Source of the DNA: Lactuca virosa
Lineage: Eukaryota > Streptophyta > Magnoliopsida > Asterales > Asteraceae
DNA length: 64,000 bases
Direction: 5' to 3'
Assembly: GCA_928212115.1 (NCBI GenBank)
Contig: CAKMRJ010005412.1
Span: 256,824,104 to 256,888,103, forward strand
In this document: piece after piece, positions 36,172 to 48,329 of the stretch
Position numbering within the stretch: position 1 is the stretch's first letter
Layout: the number at the start of each line of letters is the position of its first letter
The notes under the pieces: model-generated
What the model was told of the DNA's origin: nothing
What the model saw: only the letters and a program-made list of their open reading frames with translations
The model's database searches: none
Position numbers and translations under genes: made by a program

Positions 36172-37437
36172 TTTTATTTAATTAATTCACTTGTCAAATT
36201 TACAACATTTAGTCTTTAATTGTATAATAACTTGTTATTATTTGTCGATCCTATCTCGAAATCATTAAATGGAAACATGCGTTACAATAATGCATTATAA
36301 TTTAGATGAATTAAATTTTTTAGTGTCCATTTGTATGATATTCAACTTTATGTATGTATGCTCCACCTGTCCATCATGTTTACGAAAACCTCAAAAATTA
36401 AAATTAGAGTAAATTACACGAATCGTCCATGGTCCAAGTATCAATTTGCACGTCCAGTCTCCATTTTTGAAAATTAACTCGGACTATTCCTCATTCGTTT
36501 AATTCCTGCCCGCCCAGTCCCTATCGACGTTATCCGTTTGTGTTCTCCGTTTGGGTGCCCCACGTGCCTAGAACGCATGGGTATTTTCGTCGTTTCAAGT
36601 GTTTCCCTATTAGAGTCATTGCCCCTCCCCTTCTTTTACTTACCTATGTCAGTATTCTTCGTCCTCATTTTCTTCTTCGATTAGCTTTCTCCACCCAAAA
36701 ATCAAAATGGATGTTAGATGCAATTGTTGAGCTGAAGCTGTGATGTTGAGCAAGAACAACCCTGGAAAACTTTACTATGCTTGTTCTAACCCGGTTAATT
36801 TCGATTTCTTGATAAATCTAACCTAATCTCCTACTATCTCATAGTTTCTATAATTATTACCATTGTTAAATGTTTTAAAATTTAACTTTGCAGGGTCGTG
36901 ATTTCAATTTCATTTTTTGGGTGGTGGAGGAGCAGAAATATGCTTGTATGAACATTAAGATGAAGCTTGAACAACAAAATCTGAAATTAAAGTTGTAGCT
37001 AGCTATTAGTTGGTTTTTGTTTGTGTCAATTCTAGTGTAAAAAGCGTAGGTGAAGTTATCAGATACATTTTGTTTTAAGTTGTATCGGAAAATATCAGTT
37101 TTCAAGTTGTATTGAATATATCAATTTGCAAGTTGTATTAGATATATCAGTTTGCAAGTTAATGGAATTGTGGTGTTATTTTTGGTAATTGAAAAAACAT
37201 GCATTAATACCATTACAATTTATAACATACCATTGCAAATAAAAACAGAAAATGCATTAATAACCAATTTAAAAATTCATTCATACCATTACAAACATTC
37301 ATCCACTCAACATAGTTTGAAGTACATCACCAAAATAGTAAAAGAAGTAGCACGCTACATACCCAAATTTAAGAACATTGTTTCAAGTACATCACAAACA
37401 TTAGCCAACCAAAAGACATGAAACTAGTCCACAAACA

Positions 37438-40400
37438 CTAAACCACTGGACTTTTTCCTTTGTTCACAAAACCTACATTCCTTCCCACACCATTACCCTT
37501 GACTTGTGATCCTCCCACCGCCTGCCCCTTGCAGCTGCTACCATTATGCACACCATTTCCACACTTTGAACATCTAACTGACTTGGTCCTTCTACTCACT
37601 CTAACACCAACATATTATGTAGCATATATTCTTCTTTTCTTTGTTCGCCTACCAATAGGCACATGATGTTTTGGTTAGGGTGAGTATGGGCAGTGTTGGG
37701 TCGGTTTTGGGGTAAAACCGAACCCAACCCGTGTGTTTCAGTTTCTAGGTTTTAGAAACCCATCGAGTTCGGTTTTTGGTCGGTTTCTGTTTTAGGGTTC
37801 CTAGGTCGGTTTCATTGATTTTTGGGTTCAACCCATGGATTGACGGGTTTTAGGTTTAAAGCCATGGGTTTTGGGTTATATCCCATTTTTCAAAAAATCT
37901 TTATAACTTAAGAAATGAATCAAATTTAGCAACTTAGATTAAAGAAACTAAAAAAAAAACCAATTTCAACACCAACACAACATCAAAAGTATGTTACTAA
38001 AAGTTTATAACAACCAAGTTTAACAATTTTTTAGAAACAAGAAGAAGTAGAAAATAACCATGTAATAATCTCGGTTACACTAAAACAACACCACATGTCA
38101 TATATTTGGTGTAATTTAATACCAAAATCCACCTCCTTTTGCATTTGACGTATATTACCTTTGATATACAAAGTCAAATTATAGCATATCATTGTAAAAC
38201 ATGTAATAATCTTGGGTTGGGTCGGTTTGAGGTACTAAAACCAAAGACAAAACCCTTTTTCAGTTTTTAAAAATTTAAACCCAAACCCGGCGGTTTGGGT
38301 TTGGTTTTTATTTCTTGGTTTCAGTTTTGTCAGGTTTTGGGTTTTCGGGTTCGGTTTTGCTCACCCCTAGTTTTGGTGGTAGTAACTTTGTTGGATAAGG
38401 ATTTTTTCCCACATCATCCTCCCATTAATTGGTTCAATTTTAAAGGCATACATCTCTTTCCATGTCTTAAACCAGTATGTAGGGTGAACCCATGTTTCAG
38501 GTATCCTTTACCATTGATTTGTTCTCGGTTCACGACATTGATGATATGGCGTGCTTGCATGGCATGCCAGTGACCTCCCACCTGTTACATGAGCATGTAT
38601 GTTGTACTATGTCAACCACACATTGTTCAACACCTTCACCTGTAACCTGATACTTTCCATTGACGCAAAACACAACCATGTACTCTGCAGTTTCAATTTT
38701 CTCTTTTCTATAGTCTTAGTAGCTATAGGAGTTAATGGGCCACAACATTTGTCAATTGTATTTTGGATAATAACAATCTTCTTCATTATGTACTCTCTAA
38801 TAAATTCCAAGCATGTTATAATTGGTTTGTCATGACCCTTGACAAGTTTGCTATTCAATGTCTCACAAAGGTTGTTTAATGATGCATCCCAATGTGCTTT
38901 TCCTATAGACGTATATGTGCCACAAAATTTGTCAGTAATCTTTTCAGATGCATACAATCAACAAAATTCAAGGATACTGTTATGTATGAATTACCTGTGA
39001 AGTGAGAGCTGGACTAATGCTAGGGTGGAATGGCTTTAAGCCATTCATATGCATCACTGTTCAATTGATTTAGTTCCTCCATTGCAAGGTTGAATTGTTG
39101 TACAATGGATGTTGTTCCACATTTCCATAGACAATCTTTAAACTCCTTGCCCCTCCACTTCAGCTTCATATTGTCATGGATATGACAAAGCCAAAATCTA
39201 TTTTATGTACATGGGAAGAAGGCCCACCTTTCCCACTAATTTGACTTGGTACACCTTTCCCACAAGTTTCAAGTATCCCCATATCTGGTATTGTGCCTTT
39301 ACACATTTCCTTGACCTTGTTTTTATCATTCTTGACAATATCAAATTCTCTTCTTGTCTCTATTGCATGTAAGTAAATTATGTCTTTCACTTCCCGAGAA
39401 CTTATGAATGTTTGAAGTATATAGAAATGGTCACTCACTGGAGATGTATTATTTTTCTATGCCCTTTCAAAACCCTAATTTTGTTTCTTCTTTTACTCAT
39501 TTGACCTTCATCAGATGATGATCCAGATTGTAGAACATCAGTGTTGATCACCTCCACTTCCAATTTGTCATCAGACATTACTACATTGTCTTTTGTAACA
39601 AGGGTACTACCAACCCACCCCAAGTTATCATCAATAATGTGGTAGAAATCATACATGTCCACTTAGGGTCATCCAACAAGTTATCCTCATCGAAAAAAAA
39701 TCACTATTATCACAGTCACTTGAATCTTCACTACCCTCACTATCACTAGATCCACAAAGGGGTTCACTAAAGGGTTCCATGTTTGGCTCAGTCATAGGTG
39801 CAACATCAAATTTAATAAGGGATTCCATTGTAGGAGGTGAAACATATGCACCATCAATGTGACTAGGAAATTCCATGCTAGGTTCCATTCTAGATTCAAA
39901 AAACAGGAACAAGATTAACTTCACTAGGGGTTTGCATGCTTGGTTCAGAAACAGGGGGTTCAACTGTGGTTGTGTCAATCCATTCAATACACAACCTTCT
40001 AGAACAAGAAGGGGGTCCAACAATCTCTTCAATGCTAATTTTTGATGGGTTAGGAGACATAACATATGTATGCAAGTTGGTATGCCGAAATTCTATATAC
40101 ACTTCTATTAGCTTGCGTTTAGCAATGTAAGACCTTAAGTGTTTGGCATCTTAGTCACTACCTAGTGCAAACAAACCAAAATCTAAATCCCTTAATGATC
40201 GTTTAAAGTGATAATACATAATCTTACCTTCTTCAACGCAACCTAACTCCTCCATCATATCATCAATGTCGTGAACCGAGAACAAATCAATGTCGACCAA
40301 GTCCACGAATTTATGCTGTCCCTTGATGTATTTTCTCCCATGAAATTTAGTAAACTACCCTCCATAGTGGAAGCTATATTAAAAACAGTTGGATTCCCAC

Positions 40401-40544
40401 CTTCAAAAGAAAAAAAAAACAACAAAAATTTCAAAATCGGGGTTGAAATAATCAAGAGCAGAGCATAAATGGTTGGACTTCCTTACCGTAACTGCGTTCC
40501 AAATCGATTTCATCCATTTGTGGTCGTACTCGCCACCCACTCAT
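37438..40544 (-). pseudogene. MuDR-type MULE transposase, decayed
   Basis: Start at 40544 (MSGWRVRPQMDEIDLE). A likely intron runs 40486-40401 (GTAAGG..TTTGAAG). Then, in shifting frames: an N-terminal PB1-like part (VDLVDIDLFSVHDIDDMMEE, MYYHFKRSL); an acidic stretch SDSEGSEDSSDCDNSDFF (about 39700); the MuDR DNA-binding part (AIETRREFDIVKNDKNKVKE, about 39350); the transposase C-terminal part (LEFIREYIMKKIVIIQNTID, GPLTPIATK, about 38780); the SWIM zinc finger CSCNRWEVTGMPCKHA (about 38600-38550); and a C-terminal RRTKKRR plus CX2CX4HX4C knuckle CSKCGNGVHNGSSC (about 37580-37540), ending at the stop 37440-37438. Several frameshifts and stops, a central gap, and the MITE at 37676-38369 show it is inactive. 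Confidence 0.85.
37676..38369. mobile_element. hAT-type MITE inside the MULE transposase
   Basis: TAGGGTGAG at the left and CTCACCCCTA at the right are inverted. TSD GTTTTGGT (8 bp) at 37668-37675 and 38370-38377. It is internally rich in GGGTTCGGTTTT/AAAACCGAACCC. No coding capacity. Confidence 0.85.
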
Positions 40545-41299
40545 CTTCACTTTTGACAAAAAAAACTAGGGTTTTTGCGAGAAGAGAAAGGTTTTGATCG
40601 GGGACTGGGTATGCAATGTTTGGTTATATCGAATATGGTGCCATACACAGTCGATCATATACACATGACTTGAAATGACGAAAATACCCCCTGCATGCTA
40701 GGCACGGAGGGAACCCAAATGAAGAAAACAAACGACTAACATCGATAGGAAGTTAATTTTCAAAAATAAGGATTGAACGTGCAAATTGACACTTGGAACA
40801 TGGATGATTCGTGTAATTTACTCTTAAGATTACTTATTTAAGTAAAACATGATTTATAGAATGAAAAATCAAAAATTACCATCAACATCTTGTTTTGTTT
40901 AGAAGACGTCTTTTAAGTTCTGGAAGACATTGGGCCATGTCTCTTTTGCATAACTCAAACCAAAGAATTAAGAAGGAGAAGATTTTGGGTGTTCTTAGGA
41001 GATTTTGAAGACATTTGTTCATCTTGAATGATTGTTACATGTTTGGTGCAATTAATCATTTCTTTTCCTTCTTAACCATGTTTGACTAAGTTCTTATCAC
41101 TACTAGAATTTGAGGTATCAACGATGGACAATCAGTCGAAAAAACCCATGTCGCTAATAGCCAACGACGGATTAACGACAGATTTAGCAAAGGATTAGTG
41201 ATGACACAAATCACTCAGGGAACCTCAAAATACCATCGTTAATCTGTCGCTAATGTCTGTCGCTGATTATAAGTAAATGAACAATTTTTCTGTTTTAAC

Positions 41300-41765
41300 C
41301 ATGGTTGCAGAAATCGGGATTAATCGGCGATTAATCGTGGATTAATCGTTTGACGTTCTCCGACCGCCAAGGATTAGGGTATTAATCGGAAATTTAGGAT
41401 TAATCGGATTTGGCAGAATTAATTGGTCGTGGCGGGATTAATCGGTCAACAAAAGTCAACAAAAGTCAAAAAAATTGAAAATTGTAAAAAAAATCAAAAA
41501 ATCAACTTTTTTTTTACTCCAAAATTTTCAAATTTTCAAAATTTCAAATATTATACCAAAATGTTTATATTTTCGTATTTTCAAATTATAAATTTTCTTA
41601 TTTTCTAATTTTAAAGTGCTTGTTTTTCTTAAGATATATTAATATTTGATTAATTTTAATATTTTATTAATAATCTATGGTCCCCGATTAATCCCCGCCA
41701 AGACCGATTAATCTCTTAACACCAGTCGACCGTCGAACTGCCGTCGAACGATTTTTACAACTTTG
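41300..41765. mobile_element. hAT-type MITE inside the CACTA element
   Basis: Imperfect inverted ends CATGGTTGCAGAAATCG and CGATTTTTACAACTTTG, TSD GTTTTAAC at 41292-41299 and 41766-41773. The interior repeats GGATTAATCG many times. Confidence 0.8.
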
Positions 41766-42429
41766 GTTTTAACAATGGTCTAGTAGGTGTCGAATCTGTC
41801 GCTATTCCATACACGAATTCACAAATGTAATTTAAATGTTGTAACCCAAAAACAAAACATTAACATTCGACTTCCAAAATAGATATTAAAATTTGATTAG
41901 CAAAATAAAAATTCATATTTGATTTTAAAGTATTGAAACCAAATCACAAAAATCAAAAATGTCAAAGTATAGTTAGGTGGGTAATCTTGACAATTTCTTG
42001 TTTTTTGTCTAAAATTCTTCATGTCCCTCCTTAAGTTATTCATTCATCTCCTCACGATTACGATCAACAATAACCTACAAAGCAAAAATAACCAAGTTGA
42101 CACCTAATTAAACATTAAATCATATCATTCAACTAATATCAACATACTTTCAACTTGAAAAAAAACTACATAAAATGAATAGTAGCAACATAATTTCAAC
42201 TTGGAAAAAATCTAGCAACAATTAATAGCAATCGTATATTCATCTTAATAAAAAAACTAGCAACAATTAATAGCAAAATACCTTTTAAGGGTATAATTGT
42301 CAGTTTTTTTTGTCACTATAGGTCTAGAAACATTTATTTTTTTTTGTCACTAGAGGTATAACTAGAGGTATAACGTAAAATTGATTTTAAAAGTATAATT
42401 GACATTAAACTAGTCATATAGCAAGAGTA

Positions 42430-42750
42430 AAATAAATTTATAAAACTATTTTTGCTTTATCTTTTCACCATTGTTTTGAATTAAATACATATAAAATGCA
42501 ATATCTTCATTAAAAGTTTGCAGCTTTTTGCAATATATTTTTGCAGCTCTTCATTAAAATGCAATATCTTCATTAAAAGTTTGCAGCTCTTTATTAAAAT
42601 GCAATATTTTTGCTTTATCTTGCCATTGTATTTAATTAAATACATATAAAATGCAATATCTTCATTAAAAGGTTATCTTTTCACCATTGTATTGAATTAA
42701 ATACATTTTATTGTATTAAATTAAATACATATAAAATGCAATATCTTTTC
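42430..42750. repeat. AT-rich degenerate tandem repeats inside CACTA element
   Basis: AAATGCAATATCTTCATTAA recurs about four times with TTAAATACATATAAAATGCA; irregular spacing of about 55-90 bp. Confidence 0.7.
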
Positions 42751-43864
42751 ACCCTTTTCTTTTTCTTGTACCAAAAAACTCTTACCTTGTCAAACACCCA
42801 TATACATCCTTGTCTAGTAGCAATAGAAGTTATCTACAACATCTTTCGCTAAGTTTTTTTTTTTTTCTGTACAACACATGAGCAAGATTTCCCACATTAT
42901 AATTCTGCAACAAGTAATGCAAACTTAAAATAAATATATATCTTATTTTCTCCATAAAAGTAAAAAATTACGATATACCCTAAACATTGAAACTTGAAAG
43001 TGATGAAATTTCTTTTGGAGGTAGTCTCCAAGTTCCAAATCTACAACACTAGCAAAACATTTACTACTTAAATTCATCTCGTTCTTCACTTCCTCTACAT
43101 CTCCAACTTTTGTTTTTATGAAACAAAAACACTTGGTTAGATAGGTAGAGAGAAAAACCTTGGTGTTGAGGAATTAGGATTTTGGTGAGAGAGGCTCAGG
43201 CGGTGGTGCAATGGATTTCAGCCTCGATTGTTGATGCAGTAGTCGGAAAGAATCAAAGGTTGTGGTCTCATCTATCTGCTACTTCCGTGTTCATTTTTCT
43301 CTCTCTTTCATTTGCTTTTTCTCATTTTGTTTTTTCTCAGATCTAAAAGTAGAACCGGAGAAAAAATCCATATAATAACCCAAGAATATAAGCCATTGAA
43401 TCAACAACAGATTACCTAAAGAAAAGAAGTCAAAGACTAAGAAACTTACTACGGTGAAGCGTTATCGGCAGGAAGGGCCGTCGTGGAATCGAGGGTTTTG
43501 GCTAGGGTTTCTTCTTCTCTTGGAATCAAGTTTCAGGAACGGTATGAAGATGAATATCGGTACTTGATTTGGGATGTGAGGGTCAATTTAGGAGATGGGT
43601 GTCGATTTGGACTTTGGATTTCAGAACCAAGCATGAGATGTGAGCGTCGATTTAGGAGGGAGAATGGGGTAACAAAAATAATTGGGAGGGACAAACGGGG
43701 GAAGCGAAATATTTGGGAGGGAAGTAAAAAAAGTCAACGACCGATAACATGCTAAAATTTACGCCTTAGGCATACAAAATAACATCGGTCGCTGAGCCCT
43801 TGTAAATCCATCACTAATTAGCTAGGGATTTTTTCCGTCGTTGATGCCTCATTTTCTAGTAGTG

Positions 43865-44404
43865 TATCTAATCAACATGCAAGTATTCCATTAATAATTA
43901 GTTTATTTTGAAGGTTTTATGAACGTATGTTTTTAAATCTATGAATGCAATTTCTAATTTAAAGTGATTTTTTTTAATTACTTTTACAAGTTTATTTGGC
44001 TAAAAATGGAGTTAGGTACGGATAAAAATTTATGTATATAATCTAGAACGAGCGCTTAATAGATTAGGTCGACCAATTAAGTCGACTAAATATGTCAAAA
44101 ATAATGCAGTTAAATAATAAAAAATTGGAGAGGGTAGGGAGCCACAGCTTCCACGTACAAACCAACGTTTAGGTGACACCTGTTAACATCCTTGTTGGCA
44201 TGACACCTGTAAACTTCTTGAGATCTTTTATCAGAGAACTTCCTGAGCTTTAATATAAATAACTGCATCTGTGTTGTCAGTTGTCACTAAGCCAAACCAC
44301 TACCAGTTCCCTACTGTTAACGCCCTTTTTTTCTTCTTTCTAACTTCCTATCTTATGCACGAATAAATTAAGGCTACTAAAAGTATATTCTTCAGTCATT
44401 TTCA
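43865..44404 (+). promoter_or_regulatory. Upstream region of the polygalacturonase gene
   Basis: 540 bp between the CACTA element and the start codon. A TATA box (TATAAAT, 44254-44260) lies about 145 bp before the ATG, followed by a leader with pyrimidine tracts. The CACTA insertion ends only about 390 bp upstream of the TATA box, so distal control elements may be displaced. Confidence 0.5.
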
Positions 44405-47282
44405 ATGAAGATCTTTCATGGGTTTTCAACCATTTTCCTGACCCTGCTCGTTTTCACCATGAATGTGGAAGGAAGATATCTTTTCCACAAGAACCAAAAC
44501 AAAGGGTCATCGTCGTCAACAGACGTGGGTGATGAAATGAACTCTGTTTCATCATGTGTTTTTGACGTGAAGAATTATGGTGCCATTGGAAATGGTTCCA
44601 CAGATGACACCCCTGCTTTCGTTGATGCGTGGAAGGCAGCTTGTGCAGTAGAATCTGCTACTCTTTTAGTACCCTTCGGTTTCACTTTCATGATAACTTC
44701 CACACTATTCTCTGGACCTTGCAAACCAGGCCTTGTGTTTCAAGTAAGAAAATTCTATATATATATTTCAAAATGCATGATCTATGACTGAAAAACATTC
44801 GCATATACATAACTAATTAACACTTGTTTATTTGAATTGAATGTGTTTTTGTATGTAAAAAGGTAGATGGGATCCTAACACCAGCTGTTGGACCAGATAA
44901 CTGGCCAAAGAAAGATAGCAGAAGACAATGGCTTGTGTTCTATGAACTTGATAACATGAGTTTGACTGGAACTGGTACCATTGATGGCAATGGCCAACAA
45001 TGGTGGGACCTCCCCTGCAAACCTCATCGGGTAATTTTATATTGGGAAATTAAACAAGCATATTCCTGGTTAATTACTTAATTATACATGTACATGTATA
45101 TATCAATATGATGTTTTAGCAATAAATGTGATTTCAGGGTTCTGGTGGAAAAACATTCCCTGGACCATGTGATAGCCCTACAGTAAGTACAAATATAATT
45201 TCAGGTTTCATTAATTAACATGTTGGGGAAAATGCACGAATCGACATCTAACTAAATTTCTTGTCTGTATGTCAGTTAATTCGGTTCTTTATGAGCTCAA
45301 ATTTGCGTTTGAGTGGACTACGAATACAAAATAGTCCAATGTTCCATGTGAAGTTTGATGGATGTGAAGGGGTAATGATAGATAAAGTGTTCATTTCTTC
45401 TCCTAAGCTTAGTCCAAACACCGATGGGATCCATATCCAGAACACAAAGTCTGTTGGCATTTACAACTCAACGATAGGCAATGGTATATATGAATTTTAT
45501 ATGGTGATTATAGCTTTGATCAGTTATATATGTTTAATTTTTATAATAAGTGTTTTGTTTTTATGACATACAATAATTGTTCCAGGGGATGATTGCATTT
45601 CAATAGGACCGGGTTGTGTGAATGTTGATATAGACGGTGTTATCTGTGGACCTAGCCATGGGATCAGGTGGGTTATAGATGGCAACTCTTGATGTGGAAG
45701 TTTCAGCTGTATTATTTTGGAGAAGAAGTTTAAGGGTTAAATGCAAGAAATATGAATGCAATTTCAAAATTGATATAGCTAGAGTCACTATATTCTAACC
45801 ATAATCCTTTTTAAATTATACAGTTATATACTTAACTAACTTTAATATCTATATTTAAGTAATTAATATTAAAATTAGTTATTATCTTACTAAAATATTA
45901 TTTGATTTCATATGATTTGTATGTAATGGATATGCCATTTTTTTTTTGTTTTTTTCATTTTGGATGTGCCTTTTTTTTTCGTTAATACATTATTTTGAAT
46001 GTTCACATGTTATTTCTTTTACATCTTTTAATTTCTTATTTATTTTGTTTCTTTTATTTTTATCATATTAAATATTATAGTTTTTCTTATATGAAACAAA
46101 TTAAATATATAAATATTTTTTATTTAGACACAACGTAAAATTTTAATATCTCTCTTAATTTTATTATTGTCGACGATATTTTATCAAAACTCTCAAAAGT
46201 TAATATAGTTACTGGTTTTCTATAATTTATAATAATTATGATTTTATTGCTATTATATATTTTAAAATTATAAATTATTAACTATTATCTTTATTATTGG
46301 TTAATTAGGATATGAATCTAGCCCCTATAAGAGGCAGGCTTCAATATATATCTTATTATTTATAATATAATACTTCTATTTATTCTATACTTTGAGGAAG
46401 TACCAGACTATGACGGTATCAGATACAAAATAGTATTTAATGCTATAATTTGTTAGATGTTACAAAGGACGATGTTGTAATAATAAAAAGAAACTGAAAA
46501 TACAATGCTATATTTGGGTCATAGTACAATGTTGTAATAAATCAACTTAAATGAAAGTATGGTGCTATAATAAATATTTAAATGAAAGTAGGTGGATATA
46601 TCATGCATTTAACCAACAATTCAATATTCCACGTTTCTAAAAAAAATATCAAAAACATGATAAGTACCTCTAGGACTCAACAAATATCTAGACTAATCTC
46701 ATTAAGTCCTTTATCTAAAACATGATAAATCTACTACTCACATCAACCTTTAAAGAATTAGTTGTGTAATTTTGCAGTATTGGGAGCCTCGGTGTTCGCA
46801 ACTCTCAGGCATGTGTGTCCAACATAACAGTACGCAACGTGGTAATACGCGATTCCGACAACGGAGTTAGAATCAAGACATGGCAAGGTGGGGCCGGATC
46901 TGTAACAGGGATAGCTTTCGAGAACATTCAGATGGAGAATGTGAGGAATTGCGCCATTATAGACCAGTACTACTGTACAAACAAGAAATGTGTTAACCAA
47001 ACGTCAGCTGTGTATGTTAGAGACATATCTTTCAGAAACATAAAGGGGACATACGATGTGAGAAGCCCTCCGATTCATTTTGCTTGCAGTGACAGTGTTG
47101 CTTGTGCCAATATAACAATGTCGGATGTGGAGTTGTTTCCGTTTGCAGGGGAATTGATTGATGATCCATTTTGTTGGAATGCTTATGGGGTACAGGAGAC
47201 TCTGACAATCCCTCCGATTAATTGTTTACTGGATGGTATGCCACATTTGGCGTCAGAGGAAAACGTATATAGGTGCATTTGA
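44405..47282 (+). CDS. Polygalacturonase (GH28 pectinase), six exons
   Basis: Predicted secreted endo/exo-polygalacturonase that hydrolyses alpha-1,4-galacturonan of cell-wall pectin. Exons: 44405-44743, 44863-45030, 45138-45182, 45276-45483, 45586-45667, 46778-47282. All introns are GT-AG, the frame is kept throughout, total 1347 nt, 448 residues, a normal length for plant PGs. The N terminus [20 protein letters not shown] is a signal peptide. [20 protein letters not shown] is the usual PG start. Catalytic motifs: SPNTDGIHI (NTD), [12 protein letters not shown] (DD), CGPSHGISIGSLG (normally GHG; here SHG, the catalytic His kept), [11 protein letters not shown] (RIK). Conserved Cys pairs are present in the C-terminal part ([22 protein letters not shown]). 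Intron 5 is 1110 bp and very AT-rich. All motifs are intact, so it may be functional; substrate mode cannot be told from sequence. Confidence 0.92.
45668..46777 (+). other. Long AT-rich intron 5 of the polygalacturonase gene
   Basis: 1110 bp against 93-119 bp for the other introns. No TIRs or coding remains were found; likely grown by old insertions. GTGGGT donor and TTTTGCAG acceptor. Confidence 0.7.
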
Positions 47283-47591
47283 TGGACATTCGGATTGGGT
47301 GTAAGTTTTTCTGGGTATTGTAGTTGAGAATTATGCATAAAGTTAATACTGTATAGAACCCAATAGCAATATATAAGTATAATTATATTGTTTAATTGTT
47401 TAAATACTATATATTGATCGAAGTCAGAAGAAGTTATTTACGAATTTCTCGATTAAGGTATCCTTCTATACAAATTTAATCCCAGAAAGTTACGAGAAAC
47501 TATCCTCCTTGGCGGTGTTTAATTACACCGTTTGGTTGATTCCCATGTTTGAAACAGGTGCGACTTATTTCAGTGTTTATTGTTAAACGTA

Positions 47592-47814
47592 TTACAAAAA
47601 TATAAATACATTACAGTGCTAAAGAGCTAGAATAAAGTGAGCTAACTTTACGATGGGCCACACTTAAATGCTAAAATACATACATGTACAATACATGATA
47701 CGTCTAACATGTATTGCATGTGTATGTATTTTAGCATTTAAGTTGGCCCATTGTATAGTTAGCCCATTTTATTCTATAGTCCTTTAGCATTGTATTGTAT
47801 TTATAATTGTGTAA
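47592..47814. mobile_element. Stowaway-like MITE
   Basis: Almost completely palindromic: TTACAAAAATATAAATACA at the left pairs with the right end TGTATTTATAATTGTGTAA. Flanked by TA (47590-47591 and 47815-47816). 223 bp, about 310 bp downstream of the PG stop codon. Confidence 0.75.
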
Positions 47815-47816
47815 TA

Positions 47817-48329
47817 TGTCTAACATTTTTAACTTTGAGTTTTTTCTCAACAGATTGCATCTTGATCATGTGGGGTTGATTGATATATGATTTATTGTAA
47901 ATAAATTTTATCGAGAGTAGCGATATAAGGTGTAATCGTTTAGAAAATTATTTAGCATGAATTATAGCCAACCAAAAGCTTGGTTCTTATAAAAACGGAG
48001 GGTCTATTTACGTTTTTTTACTGCATAAAACAACACTCAATTGCTTTGTGGTAGATCATTGAGGTTTAATGTGAACATGGGATCCATTTTGAACTTCTGT
48101 CGTATTCCAAGTTATTGAGGAGATATTAATTTAATGTGAACATGGGCAAATGACTAAATTATGATGTTTGTACTATTTTATCCATGACTAAATTTAGGAC
48201 TAACTTAGTCTTTGATTTAAAGTTACAAGTGTGAGTATATTTGGGATTGAAGAGGTGTCTATGATCAAGGTTTTAGGAGAGGTTATAAATTAAGAACACC
48301 GTTTGAATAAACAACTATCGAGTTATAAT
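47817..48329. other. Intergenic stretch without recognised features
   Basis: AT-rich; a short duplication of TTTAATGTGAACATGG (about 48066 and 48132). No gene seen. Confidence 0.5.

Larger units (their letters stand above)
36407..40823 (-). mobile_element. Mutator-like element (MULE) with 9 bp TSD
   Basis: Terminal inverted repeats of about 190 bp begin GAGTAAATTACACGAATCGT at 36407 and end with the complement at 40823. The flanks TTAAAATTA (36398-36406) and TTAAGATTA (40824-40832) agree at 8 of 9 positions. The interior encodes a decayed MuDR-type transposase on the minus strand, with a nested hAT-type MITE. Confidence 0.9.
41098..43864. mobile_element. Non-autonomous CACTA transposon
   Basis: Left end CACTACTAGAATTTGAGG (41098), right end CCTCATTTTCTAGTAGTG (43864), TSD TAT (41095-41097 and 43865-43867). 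Subterminal repeats such as TCGCTAAT/ATTAGCGA and CAACGA lie near both ends. No En/Spm-type transposase is visible. A 90-codon frame near the right end (43483-43755) has no recognisable domain. Confidence 0.9.

Noticed and set aside
43483..43755. 90-codon Arg-rich open frame as a gene
   Set aside because: It lies in the subterminal region of the CACTA element, has no family motif, and ends in the terminal repeat zone.
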